Program-made: the position numbers and the translations under genes | Shown here: positions 61,408 through 64,000 of the stretch, piece after piece | Layout of the letters: each line of letters starts with the position of its first letter | Numbering within the stretch: position 1 is the first letter of the stretch | Origin: Thalassomonas viridans | GTDB lineage: Bacteria; Pseudomonadota; Gammaproteobacteria; Enterobacterales; Alteromonadaceae | Length of the DNA: 64,000 nucleotides | Assembly (NCBI RefSeq): GCF_000948985.2 | Contig: NZ_CP059733.1 | Coordinates: 5,332,001 to 5,396,000 of the forward strand | Direction of reading: 5' to 3' | The notes under the pieces: generated by a model | What the model was told of the DNA's origin: nothing | The model's database searches: none | What the model saw: only the letters and a program-made list of their open reading frames with translations

Positions 61408-61764
61408 CTAAACCTTATCTTTTCTTTGCTTGCATATCGCCAGCATGCGGCGGTTATAGTCTGCCATAAAAGCAAACTTTTTCTTCAGCTCTTGCCTTTG
61501 GCTTTCCTTTTTAAGGACATCGCCCGTGCCCTTCATAGGTTTATAACCGCATAATGCCAGCGCCTTTTTACGCTCGGCGCCGCTGATCCCCGGCAATACC
61601 TGGCTGCGGCCTGTACCTGCATATAAACGGAAATCCCGGTTTTTCAGCGCCAGCTCAACCGCCCGCTCGACCTCAGTTTGTGCTTTTTCCGGCGGTGTAG
61701 ACATTTTCTGTTTGCTGCATCCAAATAAAAGCCCGACAAAAATAATGAGTATCAGCCGCTTCAT
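61408..61764 (-). CDS. Hypothetical lipoprotein
   Basis: 118 residues with a lipobox (LIIFVGLLFGCSKQ, Cys 16) and a lysine-rich mature part. A motif around YAGTGRSQVLPGISGAERKK and ALCGYKPMKGTGDVLK is of unknown family. Its ATG overlaps the stop of the metalloprotease gene by 4 bases (ATGA), so both are translated from one message. It may help secretion or anchoring of the protease, but this is inference. Confidence 0.75.
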   Translation of the reverse strand: MKRLILIIFVGLLFGCSKQKMSTPPEKAQTEVERAVELALKNRDFRLYAGTGRSQVLPGISGAERKKALALCGYKPMKGTGDVLKKESQRQELKKKFAFMADYNRRMLAICKQRKDKV

Positions 61765-64000
61765 TCAACCTCCGCTGACAATCTTCTGCCGGCAGCCAGC
61801 ACCAGCAAAAGCAGTAAATAAACACCGGCACCGCCGGAAGAACCGCCACCGTCGCTGCTGCCGTCGCTAACGCTGATAGTCACGCTTGCCGTCGCCCTGG
61901 CCTGCGCCGAATCGCTTAAGGTATAGGTTAAAGTCTCGCTGCCGCTGAAACCCGCCGGGGGCGAATAACTCACCTGGTTATCCACTATGCCGGCAGAGCC
62001 GCTGCCGCTATAGGAGAGGCTTTCAAGGGACAAAGTATCCCCGCTGTCGGCATCGGTATCGTTTTGCAGCACATCAAGTAAATTGGCGTTGCTGCCTTGT
62101 GAAACGGTAAAGCTGTCATTATTGGCCTGGGGCACATCATTGACCTCAGTAACCGAAATCAGCGCGCTATACTCGTCACTTTCAATATTGCCCCGGGAAG
62201 CGATCACGCCGACACTGAGCTGGCCGCTATAATTGGCATCGGGGCTCACGCTTGTGCCCTCCACCTGGTAATTTTCCCCCGGCAAGAGCCGGATAACATC
62301 TGCACTGAGGCCGCCATAGGTAAAAGAGGCGGTGGTCAGGGTAATGCTGTCATCTTCCTGGACCGTCAGGGTGTCCTGGGACACTATCAACACCTGCTCG
62401 ACACTGTCGCGGATATCCAGGCTAAAATTCCCCGGGCTGATGGCAAAGAAAATATTATCGACACAGGAAACCCTTACCCGGCCTTGTGTCGACGTCAGGT
62501 TAGGCAAAACCACTTCGGCACTGCCGTCGTTGGCGGTATTTTCCAAAAGGGCAGTGACAAAACTGGTGCCGCCATCAAGGGACAAGTCGATATTAACGCT
62601 GTCGCAACTGATAGGAGCCTGCGCCGTCGAGGCCGGATTCCAGTTCACCTGCTGAATACTCGTGGTCCACTGGCTGGAATCGCCGGGCTCGGTCACGGCA
62701 AAAGCCTCAGCCGTATTGATCACATTCACCGTCATGCTGTCGGTAGACACGCCGCCGTTGTCATCACGGACCACCAGGCGGAAATTAAGCTCCCGGCTGG
62801 CAGTGGCATAGGTTTCTCCGGTCACTGTCTCGCCGTCGAGAATATCCGACAGCCGCGGCAAAATACGGCTGCTGTCGCTTACCGGCGACCAGGCCCGAAA
62901 CAGCGGCCTTTGCCCGTCATCCACCATCTGATTGACATTGGCGCTGGCGGGCCCGAGATCATACTGCTCCCAGCTGTAGCTCAGGCTGTCCCCCGCATCT
63001 TCATCGCTGGCACTGCCCTTGAGAATAAAAGGGGTTTGTGCCGGAATCGTGTAATCGGCGCCGGCATCCGCCACCGGGTTGTTGTTGGTGAGCACTTCAT
63101 CGCTGCCGCAGGTACTGCCCCGCCCGGAAACCATAAAGGCAGAAATCTGGCTGATGGAATGGGTATGAAAATAAGCATCTGAATTAAACTGTAAATTCTG
63201 GCTGCTGCAAATGCCGGCATACCCCATAATGGTCGAGGCACTGCCGGGCTCGTAAGCGGAATCGGCTTCGCGGTTATCGTCACAGGCCCCCGCCAGGCCG
63301 TTAAAGGTATGATCCGCCCGGAACTGGTGGCCGATCTCATGGGCGACAAAATCGATATAAAAGGCATCCCCCTCGGGAGACGGGCTGCCGGTAATGCCGT
63401 CGCCCTTGCGCGCGCCGTTGCAAACCACGCCGTAACCCGCCAGGCCGCCGCCATCGGTATTCACCACATGGCCGATATCATAATTTTCGTTGCCTATGGC
63501 CTCATCAATCACAGCGGTATTTAAGCCGCCGTCAAAACTGTCGTTACCAAAAGGATCCGTATTGGCATCCGTGAAGATGATAGCGTCATTGTTTGCCACC
63601 AGCTCCAGGCTGATGGCCAAATCCCGTTGGTACACCACATTCAGGCGGTTAACCAGGGTCACCAGCGCCGCCAGCGCCAGCTCCTTGGTACCGCCGTGGT
63701 ACTGGGTATATTCTCCGGTGGCGGAGATCGCCAGCCGGTAGGTTCTCATCCGGGTTTGCGCCTGCAAAGCCCGGGGCCGGGGATTTAATACGGCAAATTT
63801 TTCACTGGCCTCTTTTTCACCGGCCTCTTGCGGATATTTCTTCGGGGCAAAGCGGGGCATAGCTTCCCGGTCAGGCACTTGCCGGTTTTTATGACTGTAG
63901 CTGGCGTAATATCTGGCGTCTTTCTGGCCATTTACGGCCTGGGGATCTATATAAATCGTCTCCGCGCCGTAACGGAACATGCCGTAAAACCCGCGGGGGC
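61761..64000 (-). CDS. M12B-type metalloprotease with GlyGly-CTERM tail, 5' end outside window
   Basis: The frame is open to the right edge (PRGFYGMFRYGAETIYIDP at the visible start), so at least 746 residues and no true start here. The zinc motif HEIGHQFRADHTF (HExxHxxxxxH) and upstream RTYRLAISATGEYTQYHGG fit reprolysin-like secreted proteases. Downstream are Ig/cadherin-like beta domains (DAGADYTIPAQTPFILKGSA; NDVPQANNDSFTVSQGSNAN). The end, SGGAGVYLLLLLVLAAGRR, is a GlyGly-CTERM signal processed by rhombosortase, linked to type II secretion. No rhombosortase gene is in the window. Confidence 0.93.
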   Translation of the reverse strand, partial: PRGFYGMFRYGAETIYIDPQAVNGQKDARYYASYSHKNRQVPDREAMPRFAPKKYPQEAGEKEASEKFAVLNPRPRALQAQTRMRTYRLAISATGEYTQYHGGTKELALAALVTLVNRLNVVYQRDLAISLELVANNDAIIFTDANTDPFGNDSFDGGLNTAVIDEAIGNENYDIGHVVNTDGGGLAGYGVVCNGARKGDGITGSPSPEGDAFYIDFVAHEIGHQFRADHTFNGLAGACDDNREADSAYEPGSASTIMGYAGICSSQNLQFNSDAYFHTHSISQISAFMVSGRGSTCGSDEVLTNNNPVADAGADYTIPAQTPFILKGSASDEDAGDSLSYSWEQYDLGPASANVNQMVDDGQRPLFRAWSPVSDSSRILPRLSDILDGETVTGETYATASRELNFRLVVRDDNGGVSTDSMTVNVINTAEAFAVTEPGDSSQWTTSIQQVNWNPASTAQAPISCDSVNIDLSLDGGTSFVTALLENTANDGSAEVVLPNLTSTQGRVRVSCVDNIFFAISPGNFSLDIRDSVEQVLIVSQDTLTVQEDDSITLTTASFTYGGLSADVIRLLPGENYQVEGTSVSPDANYSGQLSVGVIASRGNIESDEYSALISVTEVNDVPQANNDSFTVSQGSNANLLDVLQNDTDADSGDTLSLESLSYSGSGSAGIVDNQVSYSPPAGFSGSETLTYTLSDSAQARATASVTISVSDGSSDGGGSSGGAGVYLLLLLVLAAGRRLSAEVE

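Noticed and set aside
62484..63182. 232-codon forward frame
   Set aside because: Shadow of the M12B protease, whose zinc motif and sorting tail are in the reverse frame.
1..64000. tRNA or rRNA genes, prophage or integron
   Set aside because: No cloverleaf-like or rRNA-like sequence, phage structural gene, integrase or attC-type array was recognised on either strand.

Overview
The window reads as one chromosomal segment of a marine gammaproteobacterium, most like Alteromonadales/Colwelliaceae (Thalassomonas-type). This rests on a Vibrio/Shewanella-style DUF3450-TtpC-ExbB-ExbD-TonB-TPR operon, a large carbohydrate-type TonB-dependent receptor near a flavin halogenase-like gene, PEP-CTERM and GlyGly-CTERM sorted proteins, several orphan family-3 solute-binding proteins, and YaeR, YajD, YegD and YedK homologues. 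The genus is inference. I saw no rRNA, tRNA, CRISPR array or intact transposase.

Layout. 1-4.7 kb: an M9 collagenase cut by the left edge, an 11-copy 17-bp minisatellite upstream of it, a coiled-coil periplasmic protein and an EamA exporter. 5.1-9.9 kb: a YaeR-like VOC protein, then an AT-richer accessory island (diguanylate cyclase, small orphan genes, a possible membrane toxin/immunity cluster, a frameshifted relic) bracketed by two directly oriented copies of a ~100-bp dispersed repeat. 9.96-15.8 kb: MscS, a 160-bp MITE-like palindrome, a PAP2 phosphatase plus glycosyltransferase pair, a solute-binding protein and a chemoreceptor. 15.8-21.1 kb: the TonB2-type energy-transduction operon, with a decayed duplicate of the exbB 3' end inside it. 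21.6-31.5 kb: mostly small housekeeping or hypothetical genes (SGNH hydrolase, DUF2956, methyltransferase, PEP-CTERM protein, YajD, RNase H, cyclophilin lipoprotein, AlkD-like repair protein, EF-hand-like protein). 31.8-37 kb: an RND permease / outer-membrane lipoprotein-sorting protein / beta-barrel operon next to its likely TetR regulator; the same 13-bp palindrome sits in front of both transcription units. 37.3-47.5 kb: YegD, porin, small secreted protein, solute-binding protein, aldo/keto reductase, halogenase-like protein, TonB-dependent receptor. 48.1-53.7 kb: LysE exporter, small enzymes, a secreted sphingomyelinase, a DUF1624 membrane protein and YedK.

53.7-57.3 kb is the most unusual stretch. 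A 57-residue peptide with an LNKK...GGG leader (RiPP-precursor-like) is divergent from the threonine aldolase gene. A 629-bp tandem duplication, identical as far as read, has copied the promoter, the leader and the 5' part of the aldolase. The result is a truncated aldolase and a chimeric precursor whose core is replaced by antisense aldolase sequence. Just downstream, an AraC-GyrI regulator gene is broken by a 229-bp MITE with 19-bp inverted ends and a 4-bp AAAT target duplication; removing it in silico rejoins the two halves in frame. The same gene also carries an internal deletion/frameshift, and a second 159-bp MITE-like element sits at its 5' end.

57.4-64 kb: DsbC, a chemoreceptor, a Tsx/OmpK-like channel, a small lipoprotein, and an M12B-type metalloprotease with a GlyGly-CTERM tail that runs off the right edge.

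Functional themes are secreted degradative enzymes (collagenase, sphingomyelinase, metalloprotease), TonB-energised uptake, chemotaxis and periplasmic sensing. All identifications come from reading the translated sequence and recalled family motifs; no database search was run.
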